Shown here: positions 11,538 to 21,275 of the stretch, piece by piece
Position numbering within the stretch: the first letter of the stretch is position 1
Layout of the letters: every line of letters starts with the position of its first letter
NCBI GenBank assembly: GCA_009667805.1
Contig: CM019066.1
Span: forward strand, 329,139,119 to 329,203,118
Source: Leptobrachium leishanense
Lineage: Eukaryota > Chordata > Amphibia > Anura > Megophryidae
Length of the DNA stretch: 64,000 nt
Direction of reading: 5' to 3'
Notes under the pieces: model-generated
The model's input: only the letters and a program-made list of their open reading frames with translations
Databases searched by the model: none
What the model was told of the DNA's origin: nothing
Program-made: the position numbers and the translations under genes

Positions 11538-12242
11538 TTACCCGGGACTGAACGATTCTGGTTTTTCCCTTGGTGCATCAAAAGCATGTATTGTGACATT
11601 TCCTGACGCAAACATACTCAAATTCATTGGAACAGAGGCAAATGGTATATGAATTGTCTCTGGGTGCAGTCTACTACACACCCAGCATGCGATTTGCCCA
11701 GACTTTTTTAGCATAATCATATTTAAATTGCACAAGTAAATGTCCTCTTGGCAAAATTTCGGACGTCGCCTCTCGCTTTTGTCTCCACATAGTACGATTC
11801 TCCATCACCGGGTGCGTACCATTCCAGATATGGGAGATATCCACTTTCTTGGTGGTGCTTGGGCACCTGGGGCATGCTCCATGCGAAAGTCCATAAATCA
11901 AGTTTACAAGGTACAAAATCAGTACCACAAATGCCCCAAATGTCAAAATCCCTTGGGCAATTCTTTTCACAGCCACATAAACCCAATCCCTCCCCACCGG
12001 AATTTCAAAAACAAAAGACATTTCCGGCTGATCAAAAGTCGGGGCCGGGCCCCTAAAAATAACCCTTTGGGCATCCCCCGGGGGATCCCTTTGTTCCCCT
12101 GTTGGTGGATGGTCAGGCCTTATTGTGTCCGTCAAAACACCCACTTGTTGAATATTTTGGGTGCTTTGAGTTAAATCTCTCAGGTGCTCTCGACTGTGGT
12201 CTTTGTCAGCTTCAGCCTCAGTGGATTGGTCTTGTTGGTGAC
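11538..12242 (-). pseudogene. env: Retroviral env leader and surface subunit N-terminus, frameshifted
   Basis: A frame enters from the edge of the LTR-like insertion at 12242 and stays open to 11674. It encodes a hydrophilic leader, a strongly hydrophobic ~20-residue segment (about 11900-11960) that could be a signal or membrane segment, then Cys-containing extracellular-type sequence with N-glycosylation sites. A second frame (11735-11538) overlaps and continues it, indicating a frameshift in the overlap (about 11680-11730). This frame contains a CWVC motif, the CXXC type found in class I retroviral surface subunits. The long leader before the hydrophobic segment is unusual for simple gammaretroviruses. 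The true start is not visible because the insertion abuts the 5' side. Confidence 0.72.
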
Positions 12243-13224
12243 TGTCACGACCTAACTACGCGCGCTGCTGCGCAAAGACGCCGGGTTAAGCTGCGCACTA
12301 TCTGTCTATCCTAGACCCAGATAATTACGCGCGCTTCTCTACCCGTCCAGGCCGCACTACCTCTCACAGCAGGCACGTAGCAGGATATACTGATCCCAGG
12401 ATTGCAACGCAGCACAAGTCTTCTCCTGACACGATTACTCACTACGTCTCTCACAATCCTGGAACTCACTTTCTTATTCTATTAGTAACGCTGCCACCAG
12501 TCCTCACGGACACTACGCGCGTCGCAACAGGAGACGCAGGGCTTAGCCGCCGCACTATCCTAGACTCGACAGTGACTACGGATCCCACAATTCCCTGCCG
12601 TTTCCTGACGACCGCAACACGCAATTTCTTATATATAACCGAGCTTAAGGCAAATAGCAATACTCCCAATCTCTTAGTTAGCGTGAATTTCATCAGCCAG
12701 AGTCAAAACTTAAATACTTTTCTGTTTATTTATGATAGAATCACAGTGGTTGGTTACATAAAAAATCATAACTAGAATAAATCAATTACTTATACAATAC
12801 ACAGCAAAATATAAAGAAAAAGGTGTTAATCACAGAGCCTTACTTACGACGGAATAATCCGTAGCTAGCATCGATGCCTACTGGGACCTGGAGGTAGAAG
12901 GTAGGAACATGGACCGATCAGTCCTCTTTAGAAGGTGCCCCAAGTGATCAGCCCTGAGCCATGCTTGATTCAGAATATATATAGGGCTGCCTTTTTCTAA
13001 GTCCAGCCTCCTAGCTGGCAGAGCCTTTGCCTACAATTCCCAGAATGCAATTCTCGCTCGTGCTCAGTAAGCTTGTCAATTAATCTTTATTTGCCTAAAG
13101 GCGTCCCTCTTCCCTCCAGACCCCCCTTAGAGATCAAGGATGTGCTTCCTGTCTTTGAAGATAAGGTCCCACTCTCTTGGGGCCGACCTGGCTGCCAAGG
13201 TGTGATTTTCTATGTTAGTGTACA
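12243..13224 (-). mobile_element. LTR-like insertion, copy 1 (probably a solo LTR)
   Basis: In minus orientation it begins TGTACACTAACATAG and ends GGTCGTGACA, giving TG...CA ends. TATATAT near 12978 and AATAAA near 12727 fit a promoter and polyadenylation signal in that orientation. It aligns with 15788-16772 over almost its whole length, with identical ends. Flanks do not match as a TSD (GTGAC to the left, AAGAA to the right). It lies between the end of integrase and env. Confidence 0.7.
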
Positions 13225-13439
13225 AAGAAATTCCCTTTTTACAGCTCCGTGTTATATCCTGACACCCAGGGAGAAAGCTAAACATTTTGATTACATTTCA
13301 GCTGTGGACCAGGGCTTCACTTACCAAATGGCCAGACACAAATATGAATATAACTCTATATGGAGGAGAGGAGATGTGTATGAACCGGCAGATAGACACA
13401 TATATACAGGCAGACCCTTATATAGATAGAAATACAGGT
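13225..13439 (-). other. Retroviral spacer between integrase and env
   Basis: Lies downstream of the integrase stop in element orientation; all minus-strand frames contain stops. This is where an env splice acceptor would be expected, but none could be assigned with confidence. Confidence 0.5.
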
Positions 13440-14619
13440 CTAATCTGCCACACTGACGACCTTCCATGCTGGTTCAGGATTGGCTGCAGCTACCTTCAGT
13501 CTGGAGTGATGTATCCACGGGACCACCTCGGCAACCTTCACTGCTGCAGGGGTGTATAACAGGACAAGGTAAGGACCTCTCCATTTTGGGCCTAGTGGAT
13601 CATTTTTCCACTCCTTCACCCATACTGAGTCACCTGGACAAAACTTATGCAGTGGGGGAAATAAAAAGTGAGGCATATTATCTCCCACCCAGGTATTCAA
13701 TTTCTGCATTGATTTACCTAACAGTACAACCTGATCATTTAGTTTAGTTTCTCCCAATACCCAAAGGTCCCCCCTTAGTCCACTAATCAGAGGGGTAGGC
13801 AGTCCAAACATAAGTTCGTATGGACTTAGCTTCAATTGGTGGGTTGGCCTGCACCTAATATGCAATAAGACTATCGGCAGCACATCCAACCAGCGTAGTG
13901 ACGTCTCTTGGCACAGTTTGGACATCAAAGTCTTTAGGGTGTGGTTCATTCTCTCAACTTTTCCCGAGCTCTGGGGCCTGTAGGCAGTATGTAGCTTCCA
14001 GGTGATGCCCAACAGACGGGCAAGTTGTTGTAAACAGTTCTGTATAAATGCAGGGCCATTGTCCGACCCTATCTCAAGAGGAAGTCCATAGCGTGGTATT
14101 ATTTCTTTCATCAGACTCTTCACCACTTCCACTGTCTTCTCCGTTCTTGTTGGGAAAGCTTCTACCATCCTGTCAGGGTACACACCATTACCAGTAGATA
14201 TTTGTATCCTTAGCAGGGCGGCAACACTGTGAAGTCTATCTGTAACGATGCCATTGGGGATAGCCCGATTGGCTGCTTCCCTGGAGGTTGAGATGGGCCT
14301 GTTCTTGGATTATTTTTGGCACAAGTCACACACTGCTGGGCTATTGCTTTGCAGACTACTGACAGTCCCGGCACGTAGAAATGTGGCTCCAATTGCTGTT
14401 CCATCGTTTCTCTTCCTCCATGGGTACTTGCGTGGAGCGTTCTTACAATCTCAGGCGCTAATGTTGCTGGTAGGACTATCTGTCCGTTCTTCAACTGGAA
14501 CCATCCGTCTTCTCCATATCCGCCTTGTTCTTCTGATAACCATTTCTTCTCTTTCTCTGAATATACGGGTGTCCATTCACTCAGTGGCGCCGGTAAGAGT
14601 GCAGCCACCACTGGTTTTG
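13440..14619 (-). pseudogene. pol: Retroviral integrase (pol C-terminus)
   Basis: Integrase inserts retroviral DNA into the host genome. The N-terminal zinc-binding HHCC set is visible (His pair at about 14434/14422, CXXC at about 14330). The first catalytic Asp lies in an IDFT context (about 14236). A premature TAA then occurs at 14210-14212, and a one-base frameshift near 14163 moves the frame. The second part (14183-13440) keeps the second catalytic Asp in SDNGPAF and the Glu in SGKVERMN, with exactly 35 residues between them (DD35E), then the C-terminal beta-barrel region with GDSVWVK and GPKWRGPY, ending at a normal-looking stop. The context is clearly class I. It lies directly downstream of the OGFR-like domain in the same frame. 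Confidence 0.9.
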
Positions 14620-15272
14620 CTTTGTATCTTGCCAATTCTCCATGGTTTTCCCAGACAAATTCTTCTTTTGGGAAATAGTATCGCCATGCAAAGGACAGCA
14701 GATCTTGTCTGTCCTGTGAATCTCTTACTGCTGGTATGAAAAGGTTCATCACACTTTTCTTCATTCTTGGCAGTTTGTTTTTAATAAGGGTCTCTTTGAG
14801 GAAGAATCTTACCAACGGAGCTTGATATTCCTCTGCTCCCAATTCTCCCAAACTCAGCAGTATTCGTGTGATCCTCAGATTATTATGAGGGTTGTCTGTT
14901 AGGTTGTCAAAATGTGAGGCAAAATTTTCTGCTCGTTCACCTTCGGTTACTTTTGTATCTTTCTGCTCTTTCAACTTCGGTTACTTTTGTATCTTCTTCA
15001 CACTCCCCCATTAATTTTACGCCGAAGAATTTCAGCATCATTTTGTATGCTCTGTGTAGACTTTGCTGAACTTCTGAGGTGTTAACCATAAGACGTGTTT
15101 CTTGAGGGTTGAGAGGAGTGGAGTAGCCTTGGGACCGTGTTGGGAAAAGCCATTGGATATAATCATGATTGAGTTCTAATAGTTCATAGTCATTGTGCCA
15201 TTTGTGCAAAATAATTTCAATAAATTAGCCTTTTGGTTCAAATTTTCTCCAATTCATGTAGAACTCGTAATT
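14620..15272 (-). CDS. OGFR-like N-terminal domain inside retroviral pol (broken)
   Basis: Between RNase H and integrase the frame encodes about 200 residues resembling the conserved N-terminal domain of cellular opioid growth factor receptor (OGFR) and its relatives. Landmarks in family order: an FYMN..F.P.G start (about 15265-15230), YELLELNHDYIQWLFP (about 15180-15130), an AYKMMLKFFG helix (about 15050), NNLRITRILLSLGELG and QAPLVRFFLKETL (about 14885-14785), and FAWRYYFPKEEFVW (about 14690-14651). OGFR is a perinuclear/nuclear protein reported to bind met-enkephalin; what the domain does in a retrovirus is unknown. The start is in frame with RNase H apart from a TAA at 15225-15227, and its end is in frame with integrase. 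A 34-bp tandem duplication (14941-14974 with 14975-15008) breaks the frame. Placement and continuity argue for a captured Pol domain rather than a host exon. Confidence 0.85.
14941..15008. repeat. 34-bp tandem duplication
   Basis: CTTCGGTTACTTTTGTATCT occurs at 14941 and again at 14975, a period of 34. Because 34 is not a multiple of three it shifts the frame inside the OGFR-like domain, and frames on either side of it encode adjacent parts of that domain. Confidence 0.88.
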
Positions 15273-15787
15273 CAGCATAGGAGGTTGAGCTTCTTCCTTG
15301 CAGAGCAGGACCTTGGCTTGATCAGTTGGTAGCAATGGTTTTGCAGTCGCTTTTGCAGCCTGGTCAGCGCGCCTGTTGCCTTTTGGGATTTCATCATGAC
15401 CTTTCGGGTGGCCACGACAGTGCATAATACTGACAGCACTTGGTTTCCATACTGCTTCTAAAAGGGCTGCGATTTCAGCTGCATACTTGATTTGTTGTCC
15501 TGAGGAAGTAAGCAAGCCTCTCTCTTTGTAGAGTGCACCATGTGCATGGACAGTCATAAAGGCATATTTGGAGTCAGTATAGATATTTACTCTTTTGCCT
15601 TCGGAGATTTCCAGGGCTCTAGTTAGGGCCGTTATTTCAGCCAGTTGCACAGAGGTATGGCCTGGTAAAGAATTTGCTTCGATAATGTCTTCTGCTGAGA
15701 CTACTGCATAGCCGGAGACTTTCTTCCCATCATCCATGTAGCTGCTACCATCAGTGAACAACTGTAGATCGTATTTGTCATGGGGTA
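15273..15787 (-). pseudogene. pol: Retroviral RNase H domain (pol fragment)
   Basis: Ribonuclease H degrades the RNA strand of RNA/DNA hybrids in reverse transcription. The catalytic set is complete: Asp in FTDGSSY (about 15755), Glu in QLAEITAL (about 15640), Asp in YTDSKYAF (about 15570), the histidine-containing CRGHPKG (about 15405) and Asp in RRADQAA (about 15365). The 5' side is cut precisely by the LTR-like insertion ending at 15788, so the connection and reverse transcriptase are missing. Downstream the frame passes straight into the OGFR-like domain until a TAA at 15225. Confidence 0.9.
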
Positions 15788-16772
15788 TGTCACGACCCAC
15801 TACGCGTGCTGCTCCGCAAAGACGCCGGGTTAAGCCACGCACTATCTATCTATCCTAGACCCAGATAATTACGCGCACTTCTCTACCCGTCCCGGCCACA
15901 CTTTCTCTCACAACAGGCACGTAGAGCACGATATACTGATCCCAGGATTGCAACGCAGTACAAGTCTTCTCCTGAAGCGCGTACTAACTACGTCTCTCAC
16001 AACCCCAGAGCTCACTTTCTTACTCTATTAGTAACGCTGCCACCAGTCCTCACGGACACTACGCGCGTCGCAACAGGAGACGCAGGGCTTAGCAGCCGCA
16101 CTATCCTAGACTCGGACAGTGACTACGGATCCCACAATTCCCTGCTGTTTCCTGACGACCGCAACACGCAATTTCTTATATATAACCGAGCTTAAAGCAA
16201 ATAGCAATACTCCCAATCTCTTAGTTAGCGTGGATTTCATCAGCCAGAGTCAAAACTTAAATACTTTTTGTTTATTTATGATATAAAAAGAATCACAGTG
16301 CTTGGTTACATAAAAACTTAGAACTAGAATAAATCAATTACTTACACACTACACAGCAAAATATAAAGAAAAAGGTGTTAATCACAGAGCCTTACTTACG
16401 ACGGAATAATCAGTAGCTAGCATCGGTGCCTCCTGGGGCCTGGAGGTAGGAACATGGACAGATCAGTCCTCTTTAGAAGGTGCCCCAAGTGATCAGCAAA
16501 AGCACATGGCCAGTGTTCCGAATTTATACACTTCCTGATCTTTCCAGCCCCCACCCAACAAGGGCCCAGTGTCCTGGACTCCATTTCCCAGAGAGCAATT
16601 CTCGCTCATGCTCAGTAAGCTTGTCAATTAATCTTTAATTGCCTAAAGGCGTCCCTCTTCCCTCCAGACCCCCCTTAGAGATCAAGGATGTGCTTCCTGT
16701 CTTTGAAGATTGGGTCCCCATCTCTTGGGGCCGACCTGGCTGCCAAGGTGTGATTTTCTATGTTAGTGTACA
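15788..16772 (-). mobile_element. LTR-like insertion, copy 2
   Basis: Same ends as the copy at 12243 (TGTACAC start and GTGACA end in minus orientation), with internal similarity interrupted around 16490-16560. One edge abuts the start of gag capsid and the other abuts RNase H, so it stands in place of several kilobases of gag-pol. Flanks do not form a TSD (GGGTA left, TGTGA right). Confidence 0.7.
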
Positions 16773-17338
16773 TGTGAATGGGACATATGTGTATTGTACT
16801 GGCCCAGGTAATCCGTTCTCCAGTAAAGGACCTGGCACCTCCCGCAGAGGCATTTGCATTTTACTTTTGCTGCGGTTGTGCTGATATGATTCTCGGGGTT
16901 TATATATATTGTTCGATGCGCGAGTGGTGGCACCTTGATTTACATCTCCACTCTCATCATCACTGTCCTCTGGGGTTATTGTTACTAGTTTATATACGCT
17001 CCCATCGGGCATTTCAATCTTTCCTGGTGGGACCTCTCTGTCTCCTCCACCCGCTGCCCCTTGGTCTTCTTCCGCAATACCGCGTGGCGGAGCGAAGGGA
17101 GCCGGCCAGGAAGTAGCAGCTGCCTGCTCCCCCCTCTCCGCCCACGCAACCGCGGCACTCAAAGCTTCTCTAGCTGCCCCATAACACGATGGATAGGGCG
17201 GGGGCAGGGAATCGATCTCCTCCAGATGTTCTACCAACACTGGTTTCCCTTTTTCATCATTATCTTCTTTATTTGGGGGTACCTGTTTCTTGTTTTGTCC
17301 CGCCATCATTATAAAATGACTTTTATCTTTTACACAAT
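16773..17338 (-). pseudogene. gag: Retroviral gag fragment: linker with late-domain motif and start of capsid
   Basis: Open from the hAT insertion at 17338 to the LTR-like insertion at 16772. An acidic/Lys-rich stretch is followed by a PPPY motif (about 17200), the late-domain type that recruits NEDD4-family ligases for budding. A Pro/Ala/Glu-rich linker follows, then the beginning of a capsid-like sequence with PLRE and a VQYTYVPF segment. The fragment is cut at its capsid end by the LTR-like insertion. The frame is kept with respect to the matrix part across the hAT target site. The Met near 17390 lies inside hAT sequence and is not the gag start. Confidence 0.82.
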
Positions 17339-17929
17339 CAGGGCCGGCCCAACCATGGAGCAGTGTGGAGCACTTGCTCCAGGCGGGCAAAATTTGTGAG
17401 CGGCAAATTTTTGCGTCGCTGACACCGCAGCACTATTTTTTTGTTTCTCCTCCGGCTCCCGCCAGACCCTGGTCCAACCAGCTACCCACCAGGTACTGTA
17501 TGTGCGAGCCTACTGCCTGTCCAGGGGCGGACTGAACAGTCGGGCTTTCAGGCACTGCCCGAGGGCCCGCGGGGGAAGGGGGCCCCGGAACCTGAAGGCA
17601 GGAAAATTTACTTCCTCCTCACTCCTTCTTGCCGCTGAGGTGCAGGTAATGCAGAGCGCAGGCTGCTTCCCCTCCGTGATCACAGGCGACCACAGAGAGG
17701 AATTTAGGAAGAGATGTGTTCGGCTCCTCCCCTTCTCAACATGCAGTTCCCCCGCTCTGAGAAGGCAGGAAGCAGGCTGTGCTGTGCTCTCTCTCTGCTC
17801 TACCTTCCCTGAGACAGACTACAGCAGGATGCAGTAAGTAGCAGTGCCTGCTTGTAGGACCCCCTGCCCCCCCTCCATTTTCCTGCAGCTGCTCTCTGTC
17901 ACATTTCCATTTGTGAGTAACTGTAAATA

Positions 17930-18299
17930 TAAGATGTGGAAATGTGTATATAATGTGCAATGTGTGTATATAGTGTGGTAATGTGTGTGTGTGTATATGG
18001 TGTGGTAATGTGTGTGTGTGTATATAGTGTGTATATGGTGTGGTAATGTGTGTGTGTATATAGTGTGTATATGGTGTGGTAATGTGTGTATATAGTGTGG
18101 TAATGTGTGTGTGTGTGTATATATGGTGTGTGTGTATATATGGTGTGTGTGTGTGTATATATGGTGTGTGTGTGTGTATATATAGTGTGGTAATGTGTGT
18201 GTGTGTGTATATATGGTGTGTGTGTGTATATAGTGTGGTAATGTGTGTGTGTGTGTGTGTGTATAAATGGTGTTGCAATGTGTATATATGGTGTGGTAA

Positions 18300-18339
<40 letters not shown>

Positions 18340-18350
18340 GTGTATATATT
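17930..18350. repeat. TG/TATA-rich microsatellite
   Basis: Irregular repeats of GTGTGTGTATATA with GGTGTGGTAATG interspersed, ending in (TA)n at 18320-18340. The long Thr/His-rich minus-strand frame through it is an artefact of the repeat. Confidence 0.95.
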
Positions 18351-18366
18351 TTTTAAATTTTACATA

Positions 18367-18547
18367 GGCGTTATTCAGAGAGAGGTGAAAAGCAGGAGAA
18401 TGACTGGAGAATGGAAAATTCTAGGTCAAAATAGCCAAACCAGAAAAATTCTCCCATTTAGCTCACTTTCCAAATCGGCTATTTTGACCTAGAATTTTCA
18501 CTTCTCCAGTCATTCTCCTGGTTTTCAACGCTCTCTGAATAACCCTG
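18367..18547. mobile_element. Palindromic MITE, copy 2 (inside the hAT element)
   Basis: Same arms as 7161-7362 (TTATTCAGAGAG, GAGAATGACTGGAGAATG, CTAGGTCAAAATAG and their complements), with a degraded left tip and an intact right tip ACCCTG. Confidence 0.83.
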
Positions 18548-19890
18548 TTAGTCTCCATGTGCATCTGAAACTTGGTGGATATAGTGTATATATGGCGTGG
18601 TAATGTGTGTATATAAGATGTGGTAATGTGTGTGTTTAAATATTGTATATATGTTGTGGTAATGTGACAGAGGGCGCGCCGGACGTCTGCCTGCATCGTG
18701 ATTCTCATCTGTTCGCCAGCATTATTCCTACCACCTCACTCTGCTGACACTGGGGTCTGATGTCTGGGTAGGTATTCATGTATCTGGGGGTCTGTGTCTG
18801 GGTATCATGTATCAGGTGGTCTGTGTATGCATGTATCTGGGGCAGGGGCAGACTGGGCCGGGTGGCACCGGTGCAAATGCCCCCCGGGCGATATTCAGCC
18901 CAATAAAACGACTGCTGCACTTTTTAATGACACCGGCCAGTACAGTTTTATTGCTGTGGAGCTCTGTGATACAGTAATGAGTGCTGTGTATGAGTGTAAG
19001 TTTTATTGCTACATACCCCCGGGGTGTAGGGTTTGTTATGGCTATGTTTGCGAATGTATGGCTGTGTGTGTAAATGCATGTATTTGTTTTTAAACAGGCT
19101 CCTGTGCATTAACGTCTGCGCCTGTGTCCTTGTCGCAACCCGGCGTTGCCCCCTAGCCTTGCACCCAAAAGGATGATATTGCTCCTAGAATCGCCACAAT
19201 ATCTGCTGCCTGCACTCCAAAACCTTAAGTATGACAGCATCGTGAGGTACAGGTAGGAGACTAAATATTGGTTCGGGGGAACAATAGGTTAAATGGGCGC
19301 TACTCAATTTTACCCCTTTTAACCTCTTTGCTGCTTACAACGTGCTGGGCGCATCCTCTGATTTCATGTTTGTGTTCAGAGGATGTACTCAGCACGTCAT
19401 TGACGTCCTGCAGCTCAGTGCCATTTCTTTCTTGGCGTAGCTGGGGCCGCCGCCCGTGCAGTGATGTCAGCCGCTGCTGTGGTGCAGGAAGGAGGCGGCA
19501 AGCCACAAGGCAGTCCAGACCCCAGGGCACATCCTGCTCCGCAGACAGCTCGTCCCCCTGAGCCACGCGTACCGCTTTCTGGTGACCAGATTCTGGTCAC
19601 GCTTTACAGATATGCAAAGCATGCAACAGATATCCTGTTGAGCTCTGTGATACGTTCATACACACTGTACATCACTGTGAGTTTTATTGCTGTGCAGCTC
19701 TGTGATACACTCATACACACTGCACATTACTATGAGTTTTATTGCTGTTACACACTCATACACACCGCACGTTACTATGAGTTTTTCTTATTGCTGTGAC
19801 ACACTCATACATGGCACGTGTTTTTTTTCAAGGGGGGGAGCAGCATTTCATCCATCGCTCCAGGCAGCACTGCGGCTTGGGCCGGCCCTG

Positions 19891-20178
19891 TACACAATAC
19901 CTCCATATATCTATATATGGGTACTGTTCAGGATGTCCGCAGTTCCCGGTGACTTGGAAATGCACTTTCTGTATTAACTCCGGGTCCATAGACCCCTGTT
20001 CTGGCCATTCTGGAACTAACAGTGGCCATACTATGGTACACATTAATTTCAATTTCTCTTTACTTAACTCTACACCATAATCATGCGTTGCATACAATGC
20101 TTCAAAATTCCGCACCGTATACTCTAAGGGCGTCTCACCCTTCTTAACCTTCTTGGGTTTGGACGACCCGTTGCCCAT
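19891..20178 (-). pseudogene. gag: Retroviral gag start, matrix domain
   Basis: The chosen start is the ATG at 20178 because it gives MGNGSS, an N-myristoylation-type start expected for membrane-targeted retroviral matrix, followed by a Lys-rich stretch. The frame upstream of it (to 20238) looks like leader. About 95 residues of matrix-like sequence, rich in Trp/Leu/Pro, follow before the hAT insertion at 19890. Matrix directs Gag to the plasma membrane during assembly. Gag resumes at 17338 on the other side of the transposon. Confidence 0.85.
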
Positions 20179-21259
20179 TGTTACTCTTAAGGGCGGTGAC
20201 CTCTTTACAATGCAGATATTACTTTTAGCACAAAACACTTTAAATTTACTGTCTGGTACTCAGTCAACAATCCATATATATCGTATTCGCTTCCTCCGTC
20301 AGTAGCCAGACTGCAGTCACCTGAGCCGGAAACGTACCTTGGGAGTCCACTCTCAAGTTTGCTTTCTCGCTAGGCGAGTAGGCGCTCAATCACTCACAGC
20401 ACTCTCAGCATCCACAGCCCGTACTTGTACCAGATACTTTCAGCACAAAACAATACATAAACAATTCTACTCTCTCTTCTAGCCGAGGGCACGCCGTCCC
20501 CCCTTCTGGCTCCTTATACACAGTTCATTGAACTCTAACTCTTGTCTGCTTGTGACTATGTCCACCCCGTTCTATAACAACACTCCCGTCTGCAATTCCA
20601 ATTTGCCTATGGGTAATCTACCCACCCAGCACCACTACCGCTGCAGCTACCGCTGACCTCAATTGGCCCCCTTCACTACATGACGTACACACTAGCACTG
20701 ACTCAGGGCTCTCAGCCCAGTCACAGACATCCCTCCTCCTTTCCTTGTCCACGTGCAGAAGCTCTGTTTACAAACACTGACTATGACTATGCAACTCCAC
20801 GTGGCTACTCTCTCCCTCTCTTACAGAACTACCATTTGGTTAACATCCGATCCCCCGGGTTCAGACACGCGCTAGCCACTCTGGCTCCTTTGCTTGTCCG
20901 TGCTGTCGGTGGTGGGTTCGGTATCTCAACGAGACCATGGCCGCGGGTCTCCTTATCCGACTATGGTCGGACGTTTCCCTTTATACCGGTATCTCTGATA
21001 CACATACAAACATAGAAGACACTTTACCTATCGCCACGCTGCTCGCTGTTTCCTCAGACTCGGTGGTGTCCCAGCTTCCCGGGCCGGGGGTCCGTTTGGG
21101 ACGAGACGAGGTCCACTGAACAGGAAATCCTGCTTGGCGCCTGCAGATGTCAGCTCACCTTCAAGGGACACCCAGCCGACGGGATCACTCGCACCTGCAG
21201 TCAACCACTACTGTGTCCAGCAGTCGTTGCCGTGCCGGCAAGGGCCCGTATCCCGGCTC
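20179..21259 (-). other. Retroviral 5' leader
   Basis: About 1.1 kb between the primer site and the gag start. A packaging signal and splice donor would be expected here but could not be pinpointed. The plus-strand open frames in this stretch are not supported by any motif. Confidence 0.6.
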
Positions 21260-21270
21260 ACGAGCCCCCA
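21260..21270 (-). promoter_or_regulatory. Primer binding site, proline-tRNA type
   Basis: In element orientation TGGGGGCTCGT starts 5 nt after the LTR end, the expected start of a tRNA-Pro primer match. A GCCGGGAT block follows two bases later, so the full match is interrupted. Confidence 0.8.
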
Positions 21271-21275
21271 AGAAA

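Larger units (their letters stand above)
17339..19890. mobile_element. hAT-type non-autonomous transposon inserted in gag
   Basis: The inverted tips CAGGGCCGGCCCAA are flanked by a perfect 8-bp TSD, TACACAAT (17331-17338 and 19891-19898); 8 bp is the hAT signature. The 2552-bp interior has no transposase. It holds a GC-rich part (17420-17640) with a further CAGGGGCGGACTG-type tip, a TG/TA microsatellite, a palindromic MITE (18367-18547), another CAGGGGCAGACTGGG tip near 18845, and short direct repeats containing GAGTTTTATTGCTGT (18950, 19680, 19735) that recur at 57.5 kb. It therefore looks like a composite of older repeats moved as one unit, or one that collected insertions later. Confidence 0.92.

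Noticed and set aside
14620..15272. OGFR-like stretch as an exon or retrocopy of a host OGFR gene that landed in the provirus
   Set aside because: It starts and ends at natural domain borders, is in frame with RNase H (one stop aside) and with integrase, and no poly-A tail or TSD is visible around it.
12243..16772. Reading the two ~1-kb copies as the LTR pair of one nested provirus that owns RNase H, the OGFR-like domain and integrase
   Set aside because: No primer site or leader follows the putative 5' LTR (RNase H coding starts at once), there is no env between integrase and the other LTR, flanks do not form a TSD, and gag-pol-env order of the outer provirus is already collinear. Not fully excluded: it would change which virus carries the OGFR-like domain.
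17736..18278. 180-codon minus-strand frame rich in His-Thr
   Set aside because: Translation of a (TG/TA)n microsatellite.
20680..21015. Plus-strand frame in the retroviral leader, and other plus-strand frames across the provirus
   Set aside because: Antisense to gag/pol/env or in leader DNA, with no motif; a complex-retrovirus antisense gene cannot be supported.
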